From: Bettongia penicillata ogilbyi | Lineage: Eukaryota; Chordata; Mammalia; Diprotodontia; Potoroidae | Assembly: GCA_023548195.1 (NCBI GenBank) | Contig: JAJHZJ010000418.1 | Span: 496,001-560,000, forward strand | Length of the DNA stretch: 64,000 bases | Direction of reading: 5' to 3' | Part shown: piece after piece, positions 12,604-24,560 of the stretch | Layout of the letters: every line of letters begins with the position of its first letter | How positions within the stretch are numbered: position 1 is the first letter of the stretch | The notes under the pieces: generated by a model | Seen by the model: the letters and a program-made list of their open reading frames with translations, nothing else | Told to the model about the DNA's origin: nothing | Databases searched by the model: none | Made by a program: the position numbers and the translations under genes

Positions 12604-13430
12604 CACCTTAAGGGCACAGTCAAGATGGTGGAACAAAGGCAGACTTTCCTGAATTCCCAAATTCCCCTCCAAACAACTTTGAATAATGTCTCAAAACAAA
12701 TTCTTGAGCAGCAGACGCCAGACAGAATGAAACAGTTTCCAACTCAAGGCAACTTAGAAGATCAACAAGAAAAGTCTATCACACCAGGGTGAGAGAGGAA
12801 TGCAGGTTACAGCAGTGCAAGCTGCATTCCAGCAAACCAGCAGCAGACCTTGGCAGAAACTGAATCAATAGCAGCAGTGGCTGCTTCTGGAGCTCTCAGA
12901 TAGTAAGGGGGTCAGCCAGTTAGTCAGAAGGACATTACAATAGTCTCCTTGCTGGCACTAAGTATAGCATTGCCCCTACTTAGATCCAGGTAGAAGTCCT
13001 GGCTCTCAGTCTCAAGGTGAGGAGTTGTCCTGGCATACTGAACACAGTAACAGCAGTTTTGTATGATGATCAAATGTGAATGACTTAGCTATTCTCAGCA
13101 ATACAATGATCTAAGCCAATTGCAAAGGACTTAAGATGAAAAATATTATCTGTCTCCAGAGAAAGAACTGATGGTTCCTGAATGCACATTAAAACATACT
13201 TTTTTCAATTTATTTTTATTGTGTTTTTTTTTTTACTGTTTTCCTTCACAATATGATTAATATGGAAATAAGTTTTGCATGACTTCACATGTATAACATA
13301 TCAAATTGTTTGCCATCTCAAAGAAGGCAGAGGGAGGGAGGGAGAGGACTTGGAATGCAAAAAAAAATTTGAGTATATTAAAAATTGTTTTTACAGGTAT
13401 TTGGGGAAAAATAAAATATTAAATAATTTT
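12604..13430 (+). mobile_element. Internally deleted L1: 5' end joined to 3' end
   Basis: The start reads 'agggcacagtcaagatgg', a diverged L1 5' end with the caagatgg (YY1-type) motif at 12621-12628. The 3' half, from about 13040, matches the L1 3' UTR found also at 40380-40775 (a 'ccagagaaagaactgat' segment, then a 'ttttgcat(a)atttcacat' region and a purine tract). Both ORFs are absent. Likely target-site duplications flank it: 12594-12603 and 13431-13440 agree at 9 of 10 bases. Length about 0.83 kb. Confidence 0.7.
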
Positions 13431-14218
13431 AAATGGTTCAAGAGAAAGAAATAAAAGAGGTCAAAGGTTGAGACTCTACAAAGAAGCCTCAAACTCACAG
13501 ATCGTAAATATTTCCTAAAAGATGAGTCTTAAGAAGTGGAACTCATGGTGAGCATCAAATAAAATCATAAAAAGCAAAATCTATTATATCTTAACAAATG
13601 AGAAAATGACTGTTTATTGGTGTAGGAGTCATTTCTGAAACATATTCATATGTAGTGCCAGGCAAATGGTAGGTAGTTAATAAATGCTTGTTGAAGTGAA
13701 TTGAATTGTCATAGCAAAGATCATAATCAATAAATAGAAGAAAAAATAATGAAATTATATATTGCACAGTTGAGGTTACTCGTACAACCTGATCTGTTTA
13801 AATAAGTTGTTGATGCTGAGAAATAATAAAACAACAGATACCTACATAGACTCTCACTATTTCATGAATAGTCATGCAAGACAAAAAGATATGAATGACT
13901 TCTATATCATTGGATGGATGGGGAAAGGAGAGTTCCCATATCAGTGACATCATAGATCAGTTAAAATATCAAAATATGTGTGTATTTATATGAATTGTAT
14001 TTAAATCTCTACATGGAATTTGCATGTGTAGTTTATACAGTTAGACTATAAAAAATTTCATTCCAACCTCATTATTTTGATTTTTGTAATGCAGTTTTAA
14101 CAAGTTTGAAATTTATTTTTCTATCATCTATTTTTAAGAGGGGATTAATACTCAAAGTGGTCAATGTAGACAGTAACATAGGAGAAAATGCTTAGTTTAC
14201 AGAAGGGAAGAAACTGTT
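13431..14218. other. Intergenic DNA with a short old-repeat tail
   Basis: No gene recognised. 13655-13715 ('gccaggcaaatggtaggtag...taataaatgcttgttga') is an L2/MIR-class 3' tail. The remainder is AT-rich and unassigned. Confidence 0.5.
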
Positions 14219-14234
14219 AAGAAACACTTAAGTA
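14219..14234 (+). repeat. Target-site duplication, 5' copy (HAL1-A)
   Basis: aagaaacacttaagta, matching 17043-17058 at 14 of 16 positions. It brackets the LINE copy 14235-17042 and fixes its ends. Confidence 0.8.
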
Positions 14235-14246
14235 GAGGGGAGGAGC

Positions 14247-14255
14247 CAAGATGGC
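14247..14255 (+). promoter_or_regulatory. YY1-type motif in LINE 5' end
   Basis: caagatggc lies 12 bp from the element's first base. In human L1 the same motif at the same place binds YY1 and sets the transcription start. Function here is inferred from position and sequence only. Confidence 0.55.
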
Positions 14256-14915
14256 AGAGTAGAAAGACTCACATATGCTAGCTCCGGAACCACAACCCAT
14301 AAATTTCCTGTAAAAAGAACTCCCCACAAATTCTGGAGCAGAGGAAGCCACGCAGCAACTCAGTGGAGGAGATTTCCATTTCAGAGAGCCCTGAAAAACT
14401 GACCGCAAAGGTCCATCGTGCACCAGACAGCAGAGACCAGCCCTGCCCATGCGGCCCTGAGAGGAGCAGATCCGAGCAGGCTTCAGGGATGGAATCTCCG
14501 GTGGCCACGAAGGTCCCTCCACCCACAGGCGCTACAGGTCAGTGAGAGAGACTTCTGGGCTGGCCGAGAGGGGAGCGGGGTGTCTCCATAACTCAGGCCC
14601 CCTCAAGAGGTAGCAGCAGAGGCAGCGGCAGAGGCAGTAGCAGAGGCAGCACGGCCAGGAGCTCCCAGGGGAGGCAAGACCTCAGATCCATTACTGAAGA
14701 TCTCCACATAAACCCCCTGAGGGAACTGAGCCTGGGAGGTGGCCCTGCCCCCACCTGAGCACCAGAACTTAAGCTCACATTGAATAGCAGCCGGCCTGCT
14801 GCTGAAAGCCCTGAGGATGGGGAGCAGCATTTGAATCTCAGACCCCAAGCACTAGCTGGGCGGATCTAGGCAGGGGTGGAGAGGAATCTCAGAAGTCAAG
14901 TAACTGACTGGGAAA

Positions 14916-16018
14916 ATGCCCAGAAAAGGTAAAAAAAATAAGACCATAGAAGGCTACTTTCTTGGTGAACAGATGTTTCCTCCTTTTCTTTCTGATGAGG
15001 AAGAACAATGCTTACCATCAGGGAAAGACATAGAAGTCAAGGTCTCTGTATCCCAAACATCCAAAATAGATATCCAATGGGCTCAGGACATGGAAGAGCT
15101 CAAAAAGGATTTTGAAAATCAAGTTAGACAGGTGGAGGAAAAACTGGGAAGAGAAATGAGAGAGATGCAAGGAAAGCATGAAAAATGGGTCAATACCTTG
15201 CTAAAAGAGGCCCAAAAAAAATGCTGAAGAAAATAACACCTTGAAAAATAGGCTAACTCAATTAGTAAAAGAGGTTCAAAAAGCCAATGAGGAGAAGAAT
15301 GCTTTCAAAAGCAGAATTAGCCAAATGGAAAAAGAGGTTCAAAATCTCACTGAAGAAAATAGTTCTCTCAAAATTAGAATGGAACAGATGGAGGCTAATG
15401 ACTTTACGAGAAACCAAGAAATCACCAAACAAAACCAAAAGAATGAAAAAATGGAAGAGAATGTGAAATATCTCATTGGAAAAAACAACTGACCTGGAAA
15501 ATAGATCCAGGAGAGACAATTTAAAAATTTTGGGACTACCTGAGAGCCATGATCAAAAAAGGAGTCTAGACATCATCTTTCATGAAATTATCAAGGAAAA
15601 CTGCCCTGATATTCTAGAACCAGAGGGCAAAATAAGTATTCAAGGAATCTATCGATCACCACCTGAAAGAGATCCAAAAAGAGAAACTCCTAGGAACATT
15701 GTGGCCAAATTCCAGAATTCCCAGGTCAAGGAGAAAATATTGCAAGCAGCTAGAGAGAAGCAATTCCAGTATGGTGGAAATACAATCAGGATAACACAAG
15801 ATCTAGCAGCTTCTACATTAAGGGATCAAAGGGTGTGGAATAGGATATTCCAGAAGTCAAAGGAACTAGGACTCAAACCAAGAATCATGTACCCAGCAAA
15901 ACTGAATATAATACTTCAGGGGAAAATATGGTCTTTCAACGAAAGAGAGGACTTTCAATCATTCTTGATGAAAAGACCAGACCTGAAAAGAAAATTTGAC
16001 CTTCAAACACAAGAATGA
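14916..16018 (+). pseudogene. HAL1-A ORF1, L1 ORF1p-like, two frameshifts
   Basis: The product would be an L1 ORF1p-type RNA-binding chaperone that trimerises and coats LINE RNA. The frame is open in three pieces: 14916-15227, about 15228-15490, and on to 16018. The first two carry a lysine/glutamate-rich heptad region (coiled coil); the third carries the RRM-like part with 'ENRSRRDNLKI' and the C-terminal domain with 'PAKLNI'. Comparison with copy B shows one extra A in each of two A-runs (near 15208-15225 and 15480-15486); each shifts the frame by one. Allowing for both, the length is about 366 codons, the usual ORF1p range. With the frame broken twice, no functional protein is expected. 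Confidence 0.85.
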
Positions 16019-16152
16019 GAAAAAGCATGAAAAAGCAAACAGCAAAGAGAAGTCATAAGGGACTTACCAAAGGTGAACTGTTTACATTCCTACATGGAAA
16101 GATAATATTTGTAACTCTTAAAACTTTTCAGTATCTGGGTAGTTGGTGGGAC

Positions 16153-16224
16153 TACACACACACACACACACACACATGCACACACACATATACACACATG
16201 CACGCGCACACAGAGACAGAGAGC
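16153..16224 (+). repeat. CA microsatellite inside HAL1-A
   Basis: Interrupted (CA)n in the element's 3' region. The same repeat at the same place in copy B (39122-39162) shows it is an inherited part of the family. It produces the false peptide HTHTHT in frame 16015-16233. Confidence 0.9.
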
Positions 16225-17042
16225 ACAGAGTGAATTGAATAGGATGGGATCATATCTTAAAAGAAATTAAGGTAAATGGTGAGAGAGCAATGTAGTGGGA
16301 GGAGAGAGGGTGAAATGGAATGGGGTAAATTATCTCCCATTCAAGAGGCAAGAAGGAAACTTTTTAGTGGAGGGAAAAAGAGGAGAGCCGAGAAAAAAAC
16401 ATGGTTTACTCTCATCACATTCGACTAAAGGAAGGAATAAAATGCACACTCATTTTGGTATGAAAACCTATCTTACAATACAGGAAAGTGGAGGAGAAGG
16501 GGATAAGCAGGGTGGGGGTATGATGGAAGGGAGGGCAATGGGAGGAGGGAGCAATTTGAAGTCAACACTCTTGGGGAGGGACAGGATCAAAAGACAGAAT
16601 AGAAACAATGGGGGGCAGGATAGGATGGAGGGAAATACAGTTAGTCTTACACAACACGACTATTATCAAAGTCATTTGCAAAACTACACAGATATGGCCT
16701 ATATTGAATTGCCTGCCTTCCCAAAGGGAATGGGTGCAGTGGGAGGGATGGGGAGAAGTTGAAACTCAAAGTTTTAGGAACAACTGTCAAGTATTGTTCT
16801 TGCTACTAGGAAATAAGAAATACAGTTAATGGGGAATAGAAAGTCATCTGGCCCTACAGGACAAAAGAGAAGATGGGGACAAGAGAAGGGAGGGAGGATA
16901 GAAGAGAGGGCAGATTGGTGATAGGGAAAATTAGAATGCTCGGTGTATTGGGGTGGGGGGATGGGACAAATGGGGAGAAAATTTGGAACCCAAAATTTTA
17001 TGAAAATGAATGTAAAAAGTTAAATAAATTTATATTAAAAAA

Positions 17043-17058
17043 AAGAAACACTCGAGTA
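17043..17058 (+). repeat. Target-site duplication, 3' copy (HAL1-A)
   Basis: aagaaacactcgagta, partner of 14219-14234; the two differences are transitions. Confidence 0.8.
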
Positions 17059-19689
17059 ACACACATCTATATATGATCAATATGCTAAGTGCACATTAGT
17101 CATACTTATATAAGGACTCTTGGCAACACTTTGTTATGATTTGTAGGATTTTCAAAGTAATTGGATAATATTTTTCTTAAAACTAGCTTGTAATTCAGAC
17201 TTGTCACTAATTCAGTTTCCCAATGTTAGCCTTAATTAATAGATGTTTTTCTGTATGTGAATTTTTTTTAATACCTACATTGGCTACTCACTCTTCAGTA
17301 AGGACCCAGAATATCTTGAATATAGTCAAATTTCAATTTTCCACATTTACATGACATCAAAGAAAGGAAGAAGAGAACTGTTGAACAAGGTATCAACAGT
17401 TGTGACAGCCTTCCATTTCTCCCCCTTGCTTATATTTGCTGATAACAGCAGGCTAAGCAATTTTAATCCAATCCACAACAATATCAACTTTAGGGTAGGC
17501 AGCATACTAGATACTGGGGAAATGAAGACAAAAATGAAACAGTCCTTGCCTTCAAATAGCTTACATTCTAGTAGAAGACAGCATGCTCATAAATAAGTAA
17601 AAACATATATTAAAAGTTAATACAAAGAAGGAGAGGGTGACACTAACAATGAGGGGGATCAAGGAAGTCCTCTTAAAGGAGGTAAGAATTAAATTTTGTA
17701 TTTGTATCCCCAGTGCCTAGCAAAGAGTGCTTTGTGCATAGCAGACACTTAATAAATATTTTTAATTTAATAATTGATTTCTAATAAGGGAAGTCCGAAA
17801 GAGATGGAAGGAAAAAATATTGGGGGTAGTAAACTGGTGTTAGACCTCTGATAAAATGACTTAATGAGTAATCTTGATTAAGTCAAACTCCCCTATTCAC
17901 CCCAAAATGTAGAGCTTCAAGGTCAAAGACAGAATCTTTCAAAGAGTCAGGCGAATACAATTGCTGTATCAATAAGTTTACCAATACAAATTGCACAAGA
18001 CTACTCAATGAGGACATAAATGAAAGGAAAACCTTTAATGTGGTTTGTCCAAAATAAAGGGACATTGGCTTGCATCTCAAAATCACCTATCCTGAAAACC
18101 TGAGCATGCTCCATCATGAGAAAATTGGATTTATAAATTAAACTTACATCTCAATATTTCAATGCTTTTTTGGTTTGGACACTACTTCCACCAACACAGA
18201 CTGAAGCTCCTCTATAGCTTAGTAGATGGTCTTCAAGAAATGCTGAGCTGAAAAATTCATCCCCCTACCAACAATCTGGGGAAGAAATTCTCCAATTAGA
18301 TTGGTTATCAAATAGATATACAATATTTAATAACCATTCTCATTGAAATCATAGTTTAGCAGTACCTGCCAAATACTTACACTTCCCTGACAGTGTCTTC
18401 AAGAACCTAAAGTTATATCTAAGATATGATGAGCCACAGGACTTCAGCAGAGTGAAGCTTTAGAAAAGGAAACTCATTTTAATAATTGATTAATAATTAA
18501 TAATAATTTAATAATAATAAAGAAAATAAGAAAATGCATATATTGGAAAAAATAGGTTTATTATTTTGCTACACTTAACTATTTTATTATTTATTATTAT
18601 ATATGCAAATTCATTTGGCTGGTATTCTTGGACACACACTGGTAATACTAATTTTACACCTAAATCTTGAATTGACAGAAAAGTGAAACCAATATGAGTC
18701 TTCTATCTAATTAATTCTCCTATTTTCAAACCTATTGATACAGAGATAAAATTGAATTCAAGTAATTGTAAAACATCAACTTTGTTAAAGAAAGTAATTT
18801 CAATTGAATATGATGAGAAAAGAAAATGTCACCTTGATTTGCACCTTAGGCAAAATTGCCAAGTTTGTCTTTGTCTTCCTACTTTCCTCTTTATACCTTT
18901 CTCCCATTTCCAGAACCCAGTGCCCTCACACTATATAAAGATCCCTGAGTAGCAACACTGAGAGATCTGAAATCCTCCGTCTTCCCCATCTTCCAAGATT
19001 ATTTCTCACTCTTTTCCCTCTTACTCATTCCTTGCCACACAAAAAAGGAGTTAGAAAAAGGTCTGTCAGCCATGGTCAGTAAATATAATTGCCCTAGAAA
19101 ATTAGCACAACAGCCTAAGTTCAAAATCAGAAAAATAAAAATATTTCTCAAAGTATACATTTCAAGTGTACAAAAGAACATATGCCTTTCCTTGAGTCAT
19201 CTGTCTATCCTTCAATGTGATATATGCTGAGTCACTGACATAAGGGTGGGGCTATATCCTTACAGTTGTTTTTCTCAAGGCTCTCAATTTGCACCAATAT
19301 GATATTGTCCTAGTTGGGAGAGAGAAATTTTATTTCTAGAGTATGGACAATGTTGTGATGGAGAGTTTTACAAACCATTGCTATATCTAATTGCACTGGA
19401 GTCTGTATGGCACTTTGTATATATGGTAAATTCCAGATCCTCTGAGGAAATTGCTCCTTCTAAATCAATGGTGCAGTTGGACTTTCCACTTAGAAGCTGG
19501 AGTTACTTCCTCTTATTGCTGGCCTTTTGATTGGAAATATAGTACCTAGGCAGAGAGATGGAAAACAAACAAAAAAGAGAGAGGACAAAAATGAATAAAA
19601 TAATATTCCATTGCAACATTGATATTCAAAGAAAAGGGAATTACATGAGCCACATTTAAGATTTTTTATATGGTAATAAAAGGTTATCA
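17059..19689. other. Intergenic DNA, AT-rich, with L2/MIR-class tails
   Basis: No gene recognised. 17455-17640 ('aggcagcatactagatactgggg...cttacattctag') and 17700-17770 ('cccagtgcctag...agacacttaataaat') are old mammalian repeat ends. 18480-18610 is almost pure A+T. Short frames (17351-17596, 17883-18086, 18752-18952, 18999-19181) show no domain. Confidence 0.5.
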
Positions 19690-19870
19690 CATAAAGAATG
19701 ACCTTTTTGGTTTGGCATCAGAGGAACCAGCTCTGCTACTTAAAATCAGTTTTATCTTTGACCATGGTCTTCATTTTTCTGGGCCTTAGTTTCCTCGTTG
19801 CATAAATAATAGGGTTGGACTAGATTATCTCTTAATTCCTTTCCAGATTTAAATCTACAATACTTAATTT
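19690..19870 (+). mobile_element. tRNA-derived SINE remnant
   Basis: The 3' part of a MAR1/MON1-like SINE is visible: 'ggccttagtttcctcgttg', then 'gggttggactagattatctc' and 'tttccagatttaaatct'. The 5' tRNA-like part is poorly preserved. Confidence 0.6.
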
Positions 19871-19984
19871 GACCTTAAATATATCACCAGATTACTGGCA
19901 TAACAAAGTATTTTTATGAGGTTCTGTGGTACAGCATGTTCCTGGGGTAACAAAGAGAAATGTGTGTTCTAAGTGCCATTAGTT

Positions 19985-20790
19985 CTTACACCAAGATAAG
20001 CTCAAAATGAATACTTGACTTAGATATAAAATATAGCAGACAAATCTTAGGCAAAGAGGAAATTTCTTTTCATATTTATGGATAGGGAAGGAGCCCCTGA
20101 CCAAGCAAGAGATCGGTAGAATCTCAGAGGTTAAAATGAATAATTTGATTACATAAAATTAAAGTTTTTGTATTTGGGACCAGTTTAATACCAAAGAAGG
20201 AGGTCAATGAGCTTGAGACTGATAATAATTTAATCAATTTGGATTACTTACTCATGTATTAAAATGTTTATAGCAGTTCTTTTTTGTTGCAACAAAGAAT
20301 TGGATACTGAATGGGTATCCATCAATTAAAATATGACCAAATAAGTTATGGTATGTAAATGTGATGAAATGCTATAGCTTTGTTAGAAATGAGGAATAAC
20401 CTGGAAGGACATATGAATTTATACAGAGGAAAATGCAGAACCAGGAGAAAAATTTATATAATAATAACAATTCTGAAAGGCAAACAACTCTGAAAGACTT
20501 GGGAAATTTTTTCAACACAATGATCAACTATGATTCCAGTAGATTCAAGATGAAACATGCTAATCAACTCTGGATAGAAAGGTGATAGACCCAGAGTAGA
20601 ACTTGAGACACCTTTTTTTTAAAGGCATGGCCAATAAGAGAATCTTTGTTCATCTATATATTTTTATAACAGGAGCTTTTTTTTTCTTGATTTCTCAATA
20701 CAAGAGTATAAGGAGATGAGAAGAAGAAGAAAAGGTGAACTTTTGTTGATTGAAAAAAAAATTTAATTAAAAACCCTGAACAATTATAAG
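19985..20790 (+). pseudogene. Decayed L1 3' fragment (ORF2 end and 3' UTR)
   Basis: 'ggagcccctgaccaagcaag', then 'aatttgattacataaaatta' and 'atgggtatccatcaattaaa' correspond to the ORF2 C-terminal region of the L1 at 26010-27975, with an internal deletion between about 20210 and 20260. It ends in an A-rich tail. Frames are destroyed. Confidence 0.7.
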
Positions 20791-22440
20791 AGATTATGGC
20801 AATTCCAAGACTTCCCTGGAATTCCTGTGCTATTCCAAATTCATGATGAGATGGTTTTAGAAATTACTTAGATTTGGTTTTTCCCCTTTTGAGTTGTGGG
20901 GGAGGGTGGGTTGCAAACCTCCTTCCTTGCTTCTCACAGTGGCCTCACTGTGTGCCATCACCCCACAAAAAATGAATGTCCCATACCCCTTTCCCTTTCC
21001 AGGGTAAGAAAAATGAAAGGTTAAAAAATGTGTTTATGGATGAGGACTGACAGAGGAAGAGAAATGTTTTGAAATTTTTTCTTAACTCAGAATTCAAACT
21101 TTTCCCACAGGGTTTGAGATTCAGTTACTTTTAGAAGTTACCTATCACCTGAAGAACCTCTTTGGTAATTGAAATTCATTGGATTTAAATCTTTGCTAAA
21201 CTCTAATCTTATGAAACTGACCTAGATTTTTTTTCAAAGAGGATCATTATGCCTTAAGTTAATTTCTGTCCAAGTTCAATTAGGGATTACACTTGTTCTG
21301 TTTGACTCTAGGGGCAAAACTGGAAGTAAGCGTTGGTGAAATTGTTGAGCAACAGGTTATGACTTCATGTAAGAACAAACAATAAATCTTTCCAAAAATG
21401 TACTGAGCTACACCTAGAGAAAAGTGGGTTCTCCCTTCACTAAAGGTCTTTAAGCAAAGTCTATGACATCTGACAGGGTGCTACAGAGAATTCTTATGTA
21501 ATGAGAATCTGGGTCATGTGCAATCAATTACCTTACCCCATAATCTGAGTTGGTGACATCATTACACACATGATGGTGTGTAAGGGGAGGACCTTGAAGA
21601 GCCTTCAGCATGCATTATTGCATTGGTTTGGGTGGTTAACCATGTGGTTGAGAGAGGTCTTTTTTTTTTCTTTTTGGTTTCATAACTAGAACAATCAGTT
21701 GAACTAAAAAGAGGTTTGACAACCTGCCGTCCCATATAACTCAACAAAGGGAAAACCAAGTCTTCAAAAGTTTTAGCTGCCTCCTTGCTGTGTTAGGTCC
21801 TGGGCGAGCAAGGTGACTTCACTTGTGTCATATGTTGAGAATGTCCTTGAGGTGCTAGGGAGAATGTTTGTACTTTGTTTTTGTTACATTTGTGAAGTAA
21901 AAAGCCTTCTATAAAAGCCAACAGTAACTGGAATTGGTACTAATTATTGACCTCCTAAAATGGGAGGAACATAGCCAGTGGGGGCTTGAGCCAATAGCAA
22001 AGAAAAAAGAGACTTCATCCTTCCAGGGTACCTTGGAAACTTGAGGGGCAACATATCCTGAGAGAGTGGGGCCAGTGTAGACTTATCACTTATTTAGGTA
22101 TGAGATAGGCTGGATGAACTTTAAGGTCAAGCTTAGTATAGTATGTGTAGTAGGTGCTTAATAAAGGTTTATTCCCTTCTCCCTTTCCCTAACTTTGAGA
22201 TCCTATAATGTTCTCATATTATTAGTAACCACTGACCACTAGAATTCTTCCTAAGCTCATCTTTTTAAAATGTAAGATTTTTTATTATTTTGTTTCAGTT
22301 TGTTTACCTAGATAAGCTAATTTTTGTTGTTGTGCAGGTTATGCATTTATTTTTTATCCAGTATCATGTTTCCAGAATTTCATTAAAGCAATTAATAACA
22401 TAGTTAAGCTCAGAAGACTAAAATATGGAGAGACTTGGAA
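20791..22440. other. Intergenic DNA, unassigned
   Basis: No gene recognised. 22120-22180 is an L2-type tail ('gtaggtgcttaataaaggttta'). The rest, including 21400-22100, has a mixed composition that could be old LTR sequence but shows no end or primer site that I can point to. Confidence 0.4.
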
Positions 22441-22454
22441 TTCAATTTTATCCC

Positions 22455-22600
22455 ACTCAAGATAATAAGAATTCACTGACTGTCTATTATGTGCCATGTA
22501 CTGTGCTAGGCAATGAGGATTGGTGGAAAAAATGGGGAAATGGGAAAATGGGGGAAAAACTGCAACAAAACAAAACAAAAACCAGTCTCTGCCCTCAAGG
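22455..22600 (+). mobile_element. Old repeat (L2/MIR class)
   Basis: 'ctgtctattatgtgccatgt' with 'actgtgctaggcaatgagga' and 'tctgccctcaagg' is the recurrent mammalian repeat seen at 17455-17640. The opposing open frames at 22354-22640 lie in it and are spurious. Confidence 0.55.
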
Positions 22601-22900
22601 TTGTTTTGTGTGGTTTGTCCTTCATTCTCAGAGAACATGACATCAGAAAGATGATGCCTTGACTTGCAAGTGAAGAGGGCTATGCAAAGTCACCAGTCAT
22701 ACTTTCTCTCTCCCCTCTATACCCCCTATCCATCACAATCTGGTAGCTAGATATTGATGAGGACAACTGGAGATGTCCCAGGATGCAGTGGGAGACCTTG
22801 ACCTTTTTAAGCTAAGGTCCTTCTGAGTTCTCACTTTGACTGAGGCAACACCATTCAGTGATTAAGGCTATTTAAGAAATGAGCCAAGGGATGGCCCCTT
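22601..22900 (+). mobile_element. Marsupial interspersed repeat, family not named
   Basis: 'tttgtccttcattctcagag' followed by 'catgacatcagaaagatgatg', 'ggatgcagtgggagacctt' and 'gattaaggctatttaagaaa' has the look of a high-copy marsupial SINE-like repeat. I recall similar sequence from marsupial genomes but cannot give the family name reliably. Confidence 0.55.
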
Positions 22901-23530
22901 TAATCCTCCCCCTCTCCCCCTCCAAAAATCACACTAGGAAGGGAAAGCCCTCAGAGTTTCTGGCCAAAATAGAAATAATTACTATTTATAGTCATACTGA
23001 GCCAGACTGGACCAAACAATAACCATTTAGTGGTGCTTGGGAAGGGACCTATTGTTGGCCAATCAATGAAAGTGAGAGTGAATGGGGTTAAGGCTTGGTC
23101 TTTAAGAAAGAAATCTAGCCAGTAACCCCAAGATATCTAAGTAGATTTCAGAAATCAATATTTGCTTTCCTATGGGCAGAGCACTTCAGGGTGCTTACAT
23201 CCTATGGGGGAAAATAATATGGACATGAATAAGATTATGCAAAATAAGTAGAATAAACAGAAAATAATGGGGGGAGGAGTGCTGTAGAGGAAGGGAAAGC
23301 ATTAATAACAGGGGAGAACAGGAAAAACCTACTATAAAAGGTGGCATTTGATCAGTGCCTGAGTGAGAACTCTCTCTGAGTGAGAAAACTTCTCAGGAAG
23401 CTAGGGATTCCATGCATCGAGGCAGGATAACTGTCTTGCTAGACCTCTTTGGGTAGAGTATATGATGAACTTTTCAGATACTTTGGTCATTTGATTGCAT
23501 AGTTCATATTCATTACTCTGCAAGTTCAGT
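22901..23530. other. Intergenic DNA, unassigned
   Basis: No gene recognised. 23200-23400 contains 'gtggcatttgatcagtgcctgag', similar to old mammalian repeats. Nothing else is identified. Confidence 0.4.
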
Positions 23531-23740
23531 TTTCTAGTTAAACAATGACCCAATTAGATTGTAAAGTCCTTGAGGGCAGAGACTCTTGATATACCCAGTG
23601 CTTAGTACAATGCTCCCTACATAGTAGGCACTTAATAAATATTTATTGAATTGAATTGAATCTTGTATCCCCAGCACTTAGCACAGTGCTTGGCACATGG
23701 TTGGTGCTCAAGAAATGTTTATTGATTGCAAAGCCAAACT
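23531..23740 (+). mobile_element. Two L2-type 3' tails in tandem
   Basis: 'gattgtaaagtccttgagggcagagactc...tacatagtaggcacttaataaat' is followed at once by 'gtatccccagcacttagcac...ggttggtgctcaagaaatg'. Both are the diagnostic L2 3' end, so two insertions or a duplicated tail. Confidence 0.75.
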
Positions 23741-24560
23741 TGAAGAAAAGAGTGGTTAAGTAAAAAGCCACTGGGTGGCAAGATTTAAGCATTAAATCAA
23801 GAGGTCACTTTCCCACCCCATCCCCCACCCCTCCAAAAATGTCTCCTATTGCCTGTTATGATGCTGAACCACTTGAGCTTCAGTCCTTCAGGTTCCGAAG
23901 GATGTTCATTCTTCCAGAGTATCTTTTTTTATGCAGATGGTGGTAGGGGCAGAACTTTAGCCAAATCAACAACTAGTTGCCACTTAGTTGAAATAACATC
24001 TTACAGACATGGGGCACAAGATGAGATAGAGATGATAACAGTTGGGAGAGCTCACTGAAAAGGGAAGTCTGAGAGCGCTGCACAAATAAGTCCTTTACAA
24101 AATTTTACTTGGATATTAATAGAATTGGCTCTAATACCAGTACTACCATTAATACCATTACTAATACCAGTAATACCATGAATTACTCTTGTAATTCATG
24201 TTCAATGTTGGGATTAAAAAGGTAATCACAAGTCATTGAATAATTAACAAAAGGAGGTTTACTTTACCATGATGTAGCATATGGAAATTTCTTGGTCATT
24301 AGGGCAGGATATAGGGAAGAATATGGTGACTTCCATGATCTTCAGAAACCCACCAAGTCACAAGGGATCTCACTCCACATGGTTTATATTATTAGATGAC
24401 CAGGAAGCAGTGTCAGGGAATTTAATGCTAACAGGTCTAATGGGGTGTGAACATGGGCTCTGTAACAATTGTACTGTATATTAGAACTTCCCTTCTGTAA
24501 TGGCAAGTAAAGTAGAATCTTTTGCTGTTTTTGTTTTACTAAGAGAGTCTCTGATTGAAT
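23741..24560. other. Intergenic DNA with a short hairpin
   Basis: No gene recognised. 24130-24176 contains imperfect repeats of 'taataccat/g'. They run into a perfect 10-bp inverted repeat (24177-24186 and 24191-24200) with a 4-nt loop. Other sequence is unassigned and might belong to the LTR region that follows. Confidence 0.4.

Larger units (their letters stand above)
14235..17042 (+). mobile_element. Full-length ORF1-only LINE (HAL1-type), copy A
   Basis: A 2.8-kb non-autonomous LINE. It opens with ggggaggagccaagatggc, essentially the L1 5' terminus, with a YY1-type caagatggc at 14247-14255, followed by a G+C-rich 5' UTR of about 0.68 kb, one ORF1 (14916-16018, broken) and a 1-kb 3' region with a CA repeat, G-rich stretches and an A-rich tail. 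No reverse-transcriptase or endonuclease coding sequence lies between ORF1 and the tail, and a second copy (37117-39982) has the same order, so the absence of ORF2 is a family property rather than a deletion in this copy. That is the definition of HAL1 ('half-L1') elements. Target-site duplications show it was inserted by L1-type target-primed reverse transcription, presumably with enzymes from an autonomous L1. Confidence 0.85.

Noticed and set aside
14217..14848. Overlapping minus-strand frames of 60-100 residues
   Set aside because: They lie in the G+C-rich HAL1 5' UTR, where stops are rare; the same happens in copy B (37057-37866). No domain, and antisense to the element.
16015..16233. 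His/Thr-repeat protein
   Set aside because: Translation of the CA microsatellite within HAL1-A.
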